A DNA stretch of 64,000 bases from JAAYJT01 sp037446395 (GCA_037446395.1 JBBIIP010000005.1:1-64000), one strand, 5' to 3'. Counted from the first letter of the stretch, positions 9,418 through 19,580 are shown. Numbers and translations are program-made. Notes: generated by a model from the sequence alone, not told the origin.

Positions 9418-11565
9418 ATGATGACTGCTAAATTGTTCTTCAAAAACTTATTACTTATTTATTTCACTGCACTGATGTTTTCGTGCAGCAACCTACAACA
9501 AAAAAACACCACGCCAATGCCTGTCGCCCAAAAAATTGAAAAAAAGCTTGAATTGCATGGCCATACCCGCATTGATCCATACTACTGGATGAATGAGCGA
9601 AAGAATCCCGCTGTAATTGAATACCTTGAGGCTGAGAACGCTTATCTCGAAAGTGTGATGGAGCCAACCAAAACTCTTCAGAAAAAACTCTACAAAGAGA
9701 TGAAAGGCCGAATGAAAGAAGATGACCAGTCGGCCCCATTTCTGAGCAATGGATATTATTACTACACCCGCTTTGTAAAAGGCAGTGAGTATCCGATTTA
9801 TTGCCGAAAAAAGGGCTCATTAAATGCCACTGAAGAAGTGATGCTTGATGTAAATGAACTGGCTAAAAATTACACCTATTTTAATGTCGGTGAATATGAT
9901 GTAAGCCCCAATAACCAACTATTGGCTTTTACAGTTGATACTGTGGGGCGCCGCCAATATACCATCTTGGTAAAGAACCTCGAATCGGGTGAGGTTATTG
10001 AAACCGGGCTTCAGTTTGCAGGTGGCGATGTAGTATGGGCAGCGGATAACAGAACATTTTTCTATACTTCCATTGATCCGGGTACTCTACGCTACGATCG
10101 CATCTACCGCTACACCCTCGGGCTTAATCTTTCTGCCGAAGAAGTGTATTACGAAGCCGATGAGACATTTTATTACATAAATGTTTCGCGTTCAAAGGAT
10201 AGTCGGTTCATCATGATTCGAGCCAATAGTACGCTCAGCAACGAAACCTGGATTCTTGAGGCCACTAATCCAACCGGAAAATTTCGTGTGTTTCAGCCCC
10301 GCCAAAGCAACCTCCTCTATCACGTTACCCCATATAGAGATCAATTTTATTTATTGACCAACTGGAATGCGCAAAACTTTCGTTTGATGCGTACAGAAAA
10401 CAATAATACCACCCAGGGCAACTGGACAGAAGTTGTGGCACATCGCCATGATGTGTTGCTCGAAAACATTGAGGTTTTTAACAATTATCTTGTTCTTCAG
10501 GAGCGCATGCGCGGTCTCCGTCAGTTTCGTATTCAAAATCTTCAAAATGAGAATCAACATTATCTGGAATTCCACGAAGAGGCATACACGGCATCCATTG
10601 GAATAAACGCCGAAATGGATTCACAAATCCTGAGATATAATTACACATCGCTCACAACCCCATCTTCAACATATGATTATAATATGGACACCCGGGAGCG
10701 CCAGCTCATCAAACAACAGGAAGTGCTTGGCGGGTTCGATCCAGCGCATTATGAGACCCGGCGCTTGTTCGCTGCAGCACGCGATGGCGTGGAGGTTCCC
10801 ATCACATTGGTTTATAGAAAAGGCATAAAAAAAGATGGCAATAATCCGCTATTTATTAATGGTTACGGTTCTTATGGCGCAAGTACAGATCCTCGTTTCA
10901 ACTCCAATAGCCTGAGTTTGATCAATCGCGGTTTTATCTATGCCATCGCCCACGTGCGTGGTGGCCAGGAGTTGGGGCGACAGTGGTATGAAGAAGGTAA
11001 ATTGCTGAAAAAGAAAAATACATTTAACGATTTTATTGACTGCGCAGAATACCTGATAGCACAGGGCTACACACGGCCCGATAAACTATTTGCCGGGGGC
11101 GGAAGCGCCGGTGGCCTGCTGATGGGTGCTGTCGTCAATATGCGCCCGGACTTATTCAAAGGAGTAATTGCTGCAGTTCCATTTGTTGATGTGGTTACGA
11201 CAATGCTCGACACATCCATTCCGCTCACTACTGCTGAATATGATGAGTGGGGAAATCCAAATCAGAAGGAGTATTATGATTATATGCTCTCCTATTCGCC
11301 ATACGATAATGTTGTGCAAGGGAAATACCCCAATTTCCTGATTACTGCTGGGTTGCATGATTCGCAGGTTCAGTATTTTGAACCGGCAAAATGGGTGGCG
11401 AAATTGCGTGAGAATAATTCGGGTGATGGTATGATCCTTCTATACACCAACATGGAAGCCGGCCATGGGGGAGCGTCTGGTAGGTTTAAACGACTAAAAG
11501 AAATAGCCAGGGAATATGCTTTCCTGATAAGCTTGGGTGAACGATCAAAAAGTAACAAACGGTAA
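9418..11565 (+). CDS. Oligopeptidase B-like S9 serine peptidase, lipoprotein
   Basis: A 715-residue S9 peptidase that probably cleaves short peptides, in oligopeptidase B after basic residues. Residues 1-23 form a lipoprotein signal ending MFSC, so it should be membrane-anchored, unlike the cytosolic enzyme of enterobacteria. The segment HGHTRIDPYYWMNER is typical of the PtrB branch. A beta-propeller follows, then the alpha/beta hydrolase domain with the nucleophile in GGGSAGGLLMG (Ser about 561), Asp in GLHDSQV (about 646) and His in EAGHGGASG (about 681). Two adjacent ATGs (9418 and 9421) are equivalent starts. It follows mfd by 69 bases with no TAnnTTTG box seen between. Confidence 0.9.
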   Translation: MMTAKLFFKNLLLIYFTALMFSCSNLQQKNTTPMPVAQKIEKKLELHGHTRIDPYYWMNERKNPAVIEYLEAENAYLESVMEPTKTLQKKLYKEMKGRMKEDDQSAPFLSNGYYYYTRFVKGSEYPIYCRKKGSLNATEEVMLDVNELAKNYTYFNVGEYDVSPNNQLLAFTVDTVGRRQYTILVKNLESGEVIETGLQFAGGDVVWAADNRTFFYTSIDPGTLRYDRIYRYTLGLNLSAEEVYYEADETFYYINVSRSKDSRFIMIRANSTLSNETWILEATNPTGKFRVFQPRQSNLLYHVTPYRDQFYLLTNWNAQNFRLMRTENNNTTQGNWTEVVAHRHDVLLENIEVFNNYLVLQERMRGLRQFRIQNLQNENQHYLEFHEEAYTASIGINAEMDSQILRYNYTSLTTPSSTYDYNMDTRERQLIKQQEVLGGFDPAHYETRRLFAAARDGVEVPITLVYRKGIKKDGNNPLFINGYGSYGASTDPRFNSNSLSLINRGFIYAIAHVRGGQELGRQWYEEGKLLKKKNTFNDFIDCAEYLIAQGYTRPDKLFAGGGSAGGLLMGAVVNMRPDLFKGVIAAVPFVDVVTTMLDTSIPLTTAEYDEWGNPNQKEYYDYMLSYSPYDNVVQGKYPNFLITAGLHDSQVQYFEPAKWVAKLRENNSGDGMILLYTNMEAGHGGASGRFKRLKEIAREYAFLISLGERSKSNKR

Positions 11566-11605
11566 CAGACGAACTTACCACTTAGGGCAATCCAGGATAA
11601 TTACC

Positions 11606-13315
11606 CTAATTCTTTTTTACTTCAACTTTACTGATTTCCCATGTGGCAGAAGCACTGGAGGTACTTAAGTATTTAAAAGCAATATGAATGGTTTGTCCCT
11701 GGTAGGTTGCCAGGCTCACGCTGCCACTATCAATAAAGGTCCAATTGTTTCCGGGCGCACGGGTAAATCCGGTTATTTCTGTCCAGGTGCCACTGGCCGT
11801 TGGAGCACTTGTGCCATTATAATTAGTAGAAATAAACACCTTCATATCGTTAATGCTGGTGATGTAGTTGATGGCTTCGCGAAAGCTCATGGTCACCCCG
11901 GTATGGCCAACCAACGAAATGGCAGGCGAAACCAACCAGTCTTCATTCGCATAACTCACTGGAGTAACAAAGCCCGACATAACCATACATCCGCCATCAA
12001 AACTTCCCCATGTCCACACCTGGGCTCCTGTAACGCTGTGTGCCTTGAAGGTGCCAATACTTGTGTTGAAATCTTCAGCAAAAATGATGGTGCCAGCACC
12101 GCCGCCCCCCTGCAATTCGAAGTCGGTGGCCTCGGCAGGGCAATCCCGAAGCCCGGCAACGCCAAAATAGGTGCGCAAGGTTCCTGTTACATTTAGCCAC
12201 TTTCCGAGGTTTGCAGGATTATCAACCAGGTTGACCAGGGTGCGGAGCGGTTTTCCTGACGGCAGATTTACAATGACACAGTTGAGGTAGTTGGTTTCAT
12301 TCTTATCGTCTGCAAGCAAAACATTTGTGTTCAGGGTAAATGGCCCTGAAAACTGCACATCGTTGGCTGAGGTGATAGTGGAAACTCCAGTTTTTACTGC
12401 TCCGACAATAAAGCCTTTGACCCATCCGGTGACATAAGGTGAAGCATTTTGTTTTTGTATTGCCTGGGCAACAGTAAATGGGTTAGTTTTTGAGCCATCA
12501 CCCCCGGTGATTGGCGGATCAATCCCGGTAAAATTTTTGACATCGCTTGTATCGCGGATGGTCAGTTGGTATGTTGTTCCAAAAATACTAAGTACTCCGG
12601 TGACATTGCCTGTTCCTTTTGGGGTAAGCTGGCTGGCAAAGTTGGAATATTTGCTTGTTCTCACTACCAACTGATTGTTTCCGGCATCAACCAAGGTGCG
12701 ATTGGTGGCATCTGCGGTTTGAGGTGCATACATCACAGCTGATTCAGTAAACCTAACATTTTCAAACCTAACCAGTTTGCTGATAAAGGACGAGTTTATC
12801 GCTCCTACACTCGCAAGTACCTGGGGTTGAGGTTTTGGCCCGGGCAGGCTATCGCGAAAAAGATGTTTGGGGATAAATACTTCGGGCAAACGGCCAATGG
12901 CCCCGCTAAAAAGATATCCCAACTGGATGAGGTTACTATAATCGCCGATATACATGTCCTTGCATTTCACATACACGCGTTGCCCAACTTTGTATTCGTT
13001 GTAGAGTGAGGTTTTATCCAATGCAAGTTCAATACCGGCTGTAGCATCCTGGAGGATCATCTTCTTGTACAGGTTGCCACTTTCGTCGTTAGCCACTACA
13101 ATCCCTTTGATTATAATGTCGTCGGTGATCTGCTTCAATCCGGTATAACTTGCCTTTAGCTGCGCAATGGTGGTGTTTGCTTGAAAATCTACCTTAGGAA
13201 TTAGGATAGGGGGCTCGTCAAATTCGCCTTTGACGCAACTGTTTGTCGCAGTGCTGATTATCAGCAGGAACATGCCTGCATAAATTTTCCAATAGCTTTT
13301 CATATTGATATTCAT
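11606..13315 (-). CDS. DUF5689 lipoprotein with OB-fold-like domains and a choice-of-anchor J domain
   Basis: About 569 residues. A lipoprotein signal (MKSYWKIYAGMFLL...NSC) is followed by a DUF5689 segment (IIIKGIVVANDESGN...GQRVYVKC), whose pattern looks like an OB fold. A second similar domain (TVAQAIQ...GWVKGFIVGAV) resembles DUF6359, and a C-terminal beta-sandwich (FAEDFNTS...EDWLVSPAISL) fits the choice-of-anchor J family of secreted proteins. Starts at 13315 or 13303 are both plausible; a TTG at 13330 is less likely. It lies 24 bases after the TonB receptor gene on the same strand, so it is probably that receptor's surface partner. The ligand is unknown. Confidence 0.8.
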   Translation of the reverse strand: MNINMKSYWKIYAGMFLLIISTATNSCVKGEFDEPPILIPKVDFQANTTIAQLKASYTGLKQITDDIIIKGIVVANDESGNLYKKMILQDATAGIELALDKTSLYNEYKVGQRVYVKCKDMYIGDYSNLIQLGYLFSGAIGRLPEVFIPKHLFRDSLPGPKPQPQVLASVGAINSSFISKLVRFENVRFTESAVMYAPQTADATNRTLVDAGNNQLVVRTSKYSNFASQLTPKGTGNVTGVLSIFGTTYQLTIRDTSDVKNFTGIDPPITGGDGSKTNPFTVAQAIQKQNASPYVTGWVKGFIVGAVKTGVSTITSANDVQFSGPFTLNTNVLLADDKNETNYLNCVIVNLPSGKPLRTLVNLVDNPANLGKWLNVTGTLRTYFGVAGLRDCPAEATDFELQGGGGAGTIIFAEDFNTSIGTFKAHSVTGAQVWTWGSFDGGCMVMSGFVTPVSYANEDWLVSPAISLVGHTGVTMSFREAINYITSINDMKVFISTNYNGTSAPTASGTWTEITGFTRAPGNNWTFIDSGSVSLATYQGQTIHIAFKYLSTSSASATWEISKVEVKKN

Positions 13316-13339
13316 GATTATTCTTTTCAATAAAATGTA

Positions 13340-16042
13340 TTAGTACCTAAGTCCAAGGTTCAAGAAATATGTAGTTCCATAATAATAATAGTATCGGGGA
13401 GGAAATTTGCTGATATTTTTTTCGGTAAAATCAAAACGCATTTGTTCATACCCTCCGGTGATAATGTTTTGATTATTAAGCAGGTTACTGACACTCAAGT
13501 TGATGTTCAGAAAGTATTTGCCCATGATCCTGTAAGATTTTCCGATTGAAGCGTCTAAAGTATATCCGCTCGGAAGTTTTTCCTGCCGGGTGATGGCCGC
13601 AATGAGCGGATCCCCTTCTCCAAGATTTTGAATTGCTTGTTGGGTGCGGCGTTCGGGATTAAAATCCAGCCAGATGTTGTCGTAAAAATTCACGTTGGCA
13701 TTGATGTATAAAAAGCCAGGACCTGCATATTTGATCCCAAGTGAGCCTGCGGTTTGAGGTGTTCCGGAAACATAGAAGTATTTGCTGTAGATGAGTTTCG
13801 TGGTGTCAGGCTGGGAGCCATTGTCAAAAGCGATTATTGCTTTCGGGCGATTGGTGTAGCGGTAGTTTCCCAGGTTGAATGCTCCCATTAAAGAATAGGG
13901 CCCAAAAAGTTTCACTTCAGCCCCTGCCTCGATTCCTTGATGGGTTTTGCTGATGCCATACATGACATGATTTACAAGGGTTCGAAAATCATCGTGATAG
14001 AATGAATTAATTTCGTTCAGGTTACCGAATATGGTGTGATAATAGGTGAGCCGTGCTTTGGCGTTTGGCATTCTCAGGTGGTAGGTAATTTCGGTGCTAA
14101 AAAGTGTTTCACTCGAAATGTTCGGCACTACATCATGCCTTGTGCGTGGCGAAATAAATGCATTGCGTAGGTAGGGAGCCTTTTTAAGTAAAGCAATGTT
14201 GCTTTCGATGAAATGCCGTCCGGAAATTTTAAACAACGCACCAGCTTTGAGGGCATAATCCAGAAAATTGCTTTTTTTCGAAGTGCCAACTGAATTATTC
14301 GGATGTCTTCCGTTTCTCATATAACCTTCTCTCCAGAAAGAAGTACCTGACAGTTGTCCTGCAAAATAGAGATCAAACTTTCGATAGGAAAAGCCCGAAG
14401 AGGCCCAAATATTTCCGCTCTGCTGCCTGAGTTTGTAGTTGTAGCCAAACTCATCTCCCACTTTGACCACCCTGTTTGGATTATCAAGGTCGTTTTGTAC
14501 TCGGATGCTGTCGCCAATAAAGTCGCGTTCGGCAAATTGATCAATATCGAGCCAAAAAGCACCTCCAAGCAGGTCGTTAATGGTTTTGAAGTAGGTGCCG
14601 GTATAGCTGGATAACTCAATGCCCCCGTTTATCTTAATATTCTCATTTATCTCATGGTTCAGTACAGAAGATAAATTTAACTGGTTTTGGTCGTTACGCC
14701 TGTCTTCGATAATAAAGCGGGCTTGTTTGCCTTCGGCTTTGGCAAGATAATTGGCCTGATAGAGTGCATCCCAATCAAGTTGTCGCACTTTTGGATTTGT
14801 TTGCCAGGCTTTGGTCAAAGCGTAGCGCACAAGGGTGTCTGTAAAATAGCTCGGAAGTTTGCGATAATAATCCGGCCGCGGATCGGCAGAATTATACCAA
14901 TTGAGCGAGGTTGTCCCGGTTTTGCCAAACAGATAAGATAATGAATTTGTGATTTGAGTATTCTTGTTCAATGTCCAGTAATGATTGAGAATGATCACGG
15001 GCTGGGTCATGGTGCGCACCCTGGAATTTCTTTTTTCACCATTTTGGAATCCCCAGTTGGGGCTATAGTAATTATCGCCTAATAAGTCATAAATCTCCTG
15101 GGTGGCACCCCCCTGCATTCCTCGTTTCACCGGTGCCACAAAAGCAGTTAGAGCCAGGCTATGCCTGTTGTTGAATTTTCGTTCAAGCCCTAAAAACCAT
15201 GCCCAGGCGTCATAAAAAGTACCTTCAACATAACCGCCGTTTCCCCAGCGCCGCGATCCGCTGATAGTAACAGCCCAATTATTTGGCATCAATCCGGTTG
15301 AATGAATGAACATGGCCCGGTTGCGGTAGGTTCGGTTGGTTGATGAATAAGTAAATTTTGTTTGAATTCGCTGCTGCGATGCCCTTGTGATGATGTTGGT
15401 TGCTCCACCGATGTTGCCAAACGAGAATGAGGTTGGCGAAAGCCCGTTTACGGAAACGTCGTTACGCGTGGCATCGTTCAGGCCTCCCCAAAGTGCCCAT
15501 AGGGTGCGCCCTGTTTCAGCATCACTGATAGGGGTGTTGGCAATATAAGTAGTGTTCAGGTCTGCATCATAGCCGCGCATTCTGAAATAGGCTGGCCCAA
15601 ACGTATAGGCTGCCGTTGAAACAAACACATCGTTCGAAGAATGCAATAATCCTGAGGTGTTTTGGGCCTTGCTGTCGTCGTCCGACTCGAGCGATGAAAT
15701 ATTCACTTCTGATAATCCCCCCGAAAGCGCATCGAGTGTGGTGGTCGGATTAAGTTCGACCATGGCCAGTTGTGCATCAGCCTGAATATTCAATGTCATC
15801 GTTTTTCTTTCAAATCCATGGGCAGTGAAATCGAGCATGATTTCACCCCGAAGCAGGCCCGGCAATGCAAAGAAGCCGTTATCATCGGAAGCAGCAAAAA
15901 CGCTTCCTGTACTTACTGTAACCGCTGCAACAGGCCGCTTAGTTTCGGCATCAATGATTTTCCCTGTAAGCGTAAAGGTTTGTGCCCAGGAGGCCAACAG
16001 CGTAAAACAAAATGAAGAAATTAAAACTATTTTCTTAATCAT
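13340..16042 (-). CDS. TonB-dependent outer-membrane receptor with N-terminal carboxypeptidase-regulatory-like domain
   Basis: Residues 1-20 are a signal peptide (MIKKIVLISSFCFTLLASWA). A CarboxypepD_reg-like beta-sandwich follows (TLTGKIIDAETKRPVAAVTV...), then a plug region and a long barrel rich in alternating aromatic strands. The protein ends in an outer-membrane-type aromatic residue (FLNLGLRY). At 900 aa it is shorter than typical SusC proteins, and there is no SusD gene nearby. Its partner is the DUF5689 lipoprotein instead, so it is not a standard glycan (PUL) pair. No convincing TAnnTTTG box was seen in front of it. Confidence 0.9.
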   Translation of the reverse strand: MIKKIVLISSFCFTLLASWAQTFTLTGKIIDAETKRPVAAVTVSTGSVFAASDDNGFFALPGLLRGEIMLDFTAHGFERKTMTLNIQADAQLAMVELNPTTTLDALSGGLSEVNISSLESDDDSKAQNTSGLLHSSNDVFVSTAAYTFGPAYFRMRGYDADLNTTYIANTPISDAETGRTLWALWGGLNDATRNDVSVNGLSPTSFSFGNIGGATNIITRASQQRIQTKFTYSSTNRTYRNRAMFIHSTGLMPNNWAVTISGSRRWGNGGYVEGTFYDAWAWFLGLERKFNNRHSLALTAFVAPVKRGMQGGATQEIYDLLGDNYYSPNWGFQNGEKRNSRVRTMTQPVIILNHYWTLNKNTQITNSLSYLFGKTGTTSLNWYNSADPRPDYYRKLPSYFTDTLVRYALTKAWQTNPKVRQLDWDALYQANYLAKAEGKQARFIIEDRRNDQNQLNLSSVLNHEINENIKINGGIELSSYTGTYFKTINDLLGGAFWLDIDQFAERDFIGDSIRVQNDLDNPNRVVKVGDEFGYNYKLRQQSGNIWASSGFSYRKFDLYFAGQLSGTSFWREGYMRNGRHPNNSVGTSKKSNFLDYALKAGALFKISGRHFIESNIALLKKAPYLRNAFISPRTRHDVVPNISSETLFSTEITYHLRMPNAKARLTYYHTIFGNLNEINSFYHDDFRTLVNHVMYGISKTHQGIEAGAEVKLFGPYSLMGAFNLGNYRYTNRPKAIIAFDNGSQPDTTKLIYSKYFYVSGTPQTAGSLGIKYAGPGFLYINANVNFYDNIWLDFNPERRTQQAIQNLGEGDPLIAAITRQEKLPSGYTLDASIGKSYRIMGKYFLNINLSVSNLLNNQNIITGGYEQMRFDFTEKNISKFPPRYYYYYGTTYFLNLGLRY

Positions 16043-16219
16043 TGGGAACTTGATTTCAAGTTTTTATTATACAGCGCAGGCTGAGTTTTCAGAGGTTGGA
16101 TGACAACGACAAATCTGAGTACAAAAGAACTAATAAATTCCTTTTGAGATGTCGAAGAAACAGGACTTTTAATTTTGCTTACAAAATTCCTTACGCGGAT
16201 CCGACATTAATTTTATCAA

Positions 16220-16227
16220 TACTTTTG
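16220..16227 (+). promoter_or_regulatory. -7 promoter box for the secreted endonuclease/phosphatase gene
   Basis: TACTTTTG matches TAnnTTTG, 65 bases upstream of the ATG at 16293. A -33 TTG is not evident. Confidence 0.4.
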
Positions 16228-16292
16228 TCCTGGGTTTTCATTGGGGGCTTGAACACGATTGATAGTTCATTTTAAAACAATCACTAATACTT

Positions 16293-17333
16293 ATGTTAAA
16301 ATTTGATTTTTTCCTGCTGGCCATATTTGTGGCTGCTTTTCTATCACTTAATAGCCCTACGCTTGCCCAGGATAAAAAAGCAAAGGTGGCGTGTGTTGCA
16401 TTCTACAACATTGAAAACCTATATGATACTATTAAAACACAGGGGATAAACGACCTGGAGTTTACCCCCACCGGAACAAACAGATGGAATAGCGATAAAT
16501 ACCATAGCAAATTGGCAAACCTGTCAAAAGTAATTTCGGGTGTGGGCAATGAACTTGTAAAAGGTGGCCCTGATATACTGGGTTTGTGCGAGGTTGAGAA
16601 CCGCATCGTGCTCGAAGATCTTATTAACACATCGCTGTTGAAGGAATCGGGTTATGGGATAGTTCACTACGATTCGCCAGATAGGCGTGGAGTAGATGTA
16701 GCCATGATTTACAAGAAATCTTCTTTTTCGGTGCTCAATTCAACAACCAACCGATTGGTCATGCCCGGGCAACCTGATTTTTATTCCCGCGATCAATTGG
16801 TGGTTACAGGTTTGTTAGATGGTGAAGTTATTCATGTGATAGTAAATCACTGGCCTTCGCGTGCCAATGCCCCTGAATATCGTGCAGAAGCGGCAAAGCT
16901 TAGCCGCCGGTTGGCAGATTCTTTGGCGCAGGCTCATGTGAACGCAAAGATTTTTGTGATGGGCGATCTGAACGATGATCCGGTAGATAAAAGTGTAGCC
17001 AGAATTCTGCTTGCAAAATTTAAAACAAAAAACGTTGGCAAAGGCGACCTTTTTAACCCTTACTGGAAGCTACATCGTGATGGAGTAGGGTCTCTGGCCT
17101 ACCGCGACGCATGGAACCTGTTCGACCAAATCATCATCAGCGAGCCATTGTTGAATTCCCCTTCACAAAATTGGAAGTTTCATCGGGCCAGGGTGTATAA
17201 CCCTGCCTTTTTACTCCAAAAGGATGGCCCATACAAAGGCTACCCTTTCCGTACATTTTCTGGTGGCGCATACACGGGTGGTTATAGCGATCACTTGCCT
17301 GTATATGTATTTGTTATTAAAGAAACAAAGTAA
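16293..17333 (+). CDS. Secreted endonuclease/exonuclease/phosphatase family protein
   Basis: A 346-residue phosphodiesterase of the DNase I-like fold. Residues 1-25 form a cleavable signal peptide (MLKFDFFLLAIFVAAF...TLAQ). Fold motifs appear in order: FYNIENLYDT (N-terminal metal site), GLCEVEN (catalytic Glu), NHWPSR (His), MGDLNDDP (Asp/Asn) and SDHLPV (the final Asp-His pair). It is probably an extracellular or periplasmic nuclease or phosphoesterase; the substrate cannot be read from sequence. It is divergent from the TonB receptor/DUF5689 genes and may serve the same uptake route. Confidence 0.88.
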   Translation: MLKFDFFLLAIFVAAFLSLNSPTLAQDKKAKVACVAFYNIENLYDTIKTQGINDLEFTPTGTNRWNSDKYHSKLANLSKVISGVGNELVKGGPDILGLCEVENRIVLEDLINTSLLKESGYGIVHYDSPDRRGVDVAMIYKKSSFSVLNSTTNRLVMPGQPDFYSRDQLVVTGLLDGEVIHVIVNHWPSRANAPEYRAEAAKLSRRLADSLAQAHVNAKIFVMGDLNDDPVDKSVARILLAKFKTKNVGKGDLFNPYWKLHRDGVGSLAYRDAWNLFDQIIISEPLLNSPSQNWKFHRARVYNPAFLLQKDGPYKGYPFRTFSGGAYTGGYSDHLPVYVFVIKETK

Positions 17334-17453
17334 TCTCTGATGCTGATTATGCCTAAATTGGTCGGGCGGGCGATTGTATAAATTTTAGGTCTGCATTTTT
17401 ATTTGCTGTTTTGTTTACTTTGCTTAATTTCGTGGATTAATAAAAGTTTTCCG

Positions 17454-18212
17454 GTGGCCGAAAGTCTTGTAATCATACCAACTTACAACGAACGAGAAAA
17501 CATTGAGAAAATCATCAACAAGGTTTTTTCGCTCCCCCACGATTTTCATATCCTTATAATCGAGGACAACTCGCCCGATGGCACCGCAGCAATTGTGAAG
17601 TCGTTGCTGCCGACATTTCCTGGCAAACTCTTTATCGAAGAACGAAAAGGAAAATTAGGCCTGGGAACAGCATACATTCACGGTTTTAAATGGGCACTTC
17701 AGCGCGATTATCAGTTTGTTTTTGAAATGGATGCTGATTTTTCTCACAACCCCGAAGATTTGCTGCGCCTTTGGGATGCCTGTGCAAACCAAGGAGCCGA
17801 CCTGGCAATCGGATCGCGGTATATCAAAGGCGTGAATGTGGTGAACTGGCCCATGAGCAGGGTGCTTACCAGCTACTTTGCCTCTACCTACGTACGCATC
17901 ATTACAGGTATGAAAATCATGGACACCACAGCCGGGTTCAAATGCTATACCCGCCAGGTGCTCGAAGCTATTGATTTCGATATCATCCGGTTCGTGGGTT
18001 ATGCTTTTCAGATCGAGATGAAATTTACTACCTGGAAACTTGGGTTCAAAATTGTCGAAGTTCCTATCGTATTTACTGACCGCAACGAAGGCCAGTCGAA
18101 AATGACCAAAGGCATTATCAGAGAAGCAGTTATCGGTGTGTTGAGGCTGAAAATTAACAGTTTCTTTCGAACCTATAAACGAAACACACCCTCACCCAAA
18201 ATATATAAATAA
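17454..18212 (+). CDS. Polyprenol monophosphomannose synthase (GT2 family)
   Basis: Transfers a sugar (mannose in the characterised family) from a nucleotide sugar to polyprenyl phosphate on the inner face of the membrane. The 252-residue protein has the GT2 start SLVIIPTYNERENIEKI, the metal-binding region FEMDADFSHNPEDL, and the family stretch AIGSRYIKG. It lacks C-terminal membrane segments, like the soluble Dpm1 type. A GTG at 17454 directly before the conserved start is preferred over a TTG at 17403, which would add a hydrophobic stretch not usual for the family. It lies 18 bases before pyrC, probably in one operon. Confidence 0.88.
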   Translation: MAESLVIIPTYNERENIEKIINKVFSLPHDFHILIIEDNSPDGTAAIVKSLLPTFPGKLFIEERKGKLGLGTAYIHGFKWALQRDYQFVFEMDADFSHNPEDLLRLWDACANQGADLAIGSRYIKGVNVVNWPMSRVLTSYFASTYVRIITGMKIMDTTAGFKCYTRQVLEAIDFDIIRFVGYAFQIEMKFTTWKLGFKIVEVPIVFTDRNEGQSKMTKGIIREAVIGVLRLKINSFFRTYKRNTPSPKIYK

Positions 18213-18230
18213 ATTCTATCACTATATAAG

Positions 18231-19580
18231 ATGGGTCACTCCTTCCTTATCCGTAACGCCCTGATTGTGAATGAGGGAAAATCTTTTATGGGCAGTGTGC
18301 TGGTGAAAAATGGACTGATTGCTGCTATTGTAAAGAAAAACTTCCTGAAAAGTGATATACCGAAAGGTGCGAACATTATTGATGCTGAAGGCAAGCTGCT
18401 GATGCCTGGGGTAATTGATGACCAGGTTCATTTTCGCGAGCCAGGGCTTACCCATAAAGGAGACATCGCAAGTGAAAGCCGCGCAGCGGTGGCCGGAGGC
18501 ATTACATCATTCATGGAAATGCCAAATACCATCCCTCCATGCCTCACCCAGGAGCTTCTCGAGGAAAAATATGCGATAGCAGCACAAAAATCGCCCGCAA
18601 ACTACTCATTCTACATGGGAACCTCAAACGACAATGTCGAAGAGGTTCTCAAGACGAATCCCAAAAAAGTTTGTGGAGTAAAAATATTTATGGGCGCTTC
18701 TACAGGTAACATGCTGGTTGATAATGCGAAAACCTTGCGAGAAATTTTCTCGAAAAGCAAATTGCTTATTGCCACCCACTGCGAACATGAACCAACAATT
18801 ATCGAAAACAACAAGGCATACTTTGAAAAATATGGCGAAGACATTCCCATTGCCATGCATCCATTCATCCGCAGTCGCGAAGCTTGCTATAAATCATCAA
18901 AACTTGCGGTTGGCCTTGCCCACGAATTTGGCACACGTTTACATGTGTTGCATCTCTCCACCGCCGATGAAATGGAATTGTTTGAAAACGCCACTCCGTT
19001 AATCAATAAAAAGATCACTGCCGAAGTTTGTGTTCATCACCTTTGGTTTTCAGAAGAGGATTATCTGGCACTTGGAACCAGAATTAAATGGAATCCGGCT
19101 ATTAAGTCAGCTGCTGACCGTGATGCACTCTTCAGGGCCCTGCTTAGCGATCGGATTGATGTGGTAGCTACCGATCATGCCCCACACACACTCGAAGAGA
19201 AAACCAACAACTATTGGAAAGTGCCTTCCGGAGGGCCCCTGGTGCAGCATTCCCTGCAAGTGATGCTTGAATTTTTTCACCAAAAGAAGATGAGCCTCGA
19301 AAAAGTTGTTGAAAAAATGTGTCATGCCCCAGCCTTGTGTTTTAAAGTAAAAAAGCGTGGTTTTATCCGTCCGGGCTACTACGCCGACCTGGTGTTGGTT
19401 GGCATTAACAAAACGCATCAGGTGAAAAATGAAAACCTGCTGTACAAATGTGGCTGGTCGCCTTTTGAAGGGCAGACTTTCCGTTCCAGTATAACACACA
19501 CTTTTGTGAACGGAAATATGGTTTACGAAAACGGTTCACACTATGAAAACAAAGGCATGCGACTTGAATTCGACAGGTAA
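18231..19580 (+). CDS. pyrC: Dihydroorotase
   Basis: Cyclises carbamoyl aspartate to dihydroorotate in pyrimidine synthesis. The 449-residue amidohydrolase has the motif DDQVHFREPGLTHKGDI, with Gln where most dihydroorotases have the first His of the HxH metal pair; I recall the same QVH form from other Bacteroidota enzymes. Other metal or substrate sites are CEHEPTI, HVLHLSTADE and TDHAPHT. The lysine that is carboxylated in the family is probably in KIFMGAS. It follows the GT2 gene in the same direction. Confidence 0.92.
   Translation: MGHSFLIRNALIVNEGKSFMGSVLVKNGLIAAIVKKNFLKSDIPKGANIIDAEGKLLMPGVIDDQVHFREPGLTHKGDIASESRAAVAGGITSFMEMPNTIPPCLTQELLEEKYAIAAQKSPANYSFYMGTSNDNVEEVLKTNPKKVCGVKIFMGASTGNMLVDNAKTLREIFSKSKLLIATHCEHEPTIIENNKAYFEKYGEDIPIAMHPFIRSREACYKSSKLAVGLAHEFGTRLHVLHLSTADEMELFENATPLINKKITAEVCVHHLWFSEEDYLALGTRIKWNPAIKSAADRDALFRALLSDRIDVVATDHAPHTLEEKTNNYWKVPSGGPLVQHSLQVMLEFFHQKKMSLEKVVEKMCHAPALCFKVKKRGFIRPGYYADLVLVGINKTHQVKNENLLYKCGWSPFEGQTFRSSITHTFVNGNMVYENGSHYENKGMRLEFDR

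Noticed and set aside
11684..12196. Open frame of 170 codons opposite the DUF5689 gene
   Set aside because: Antisense shadow of a well-supported lipoprotein gene with biased composition.
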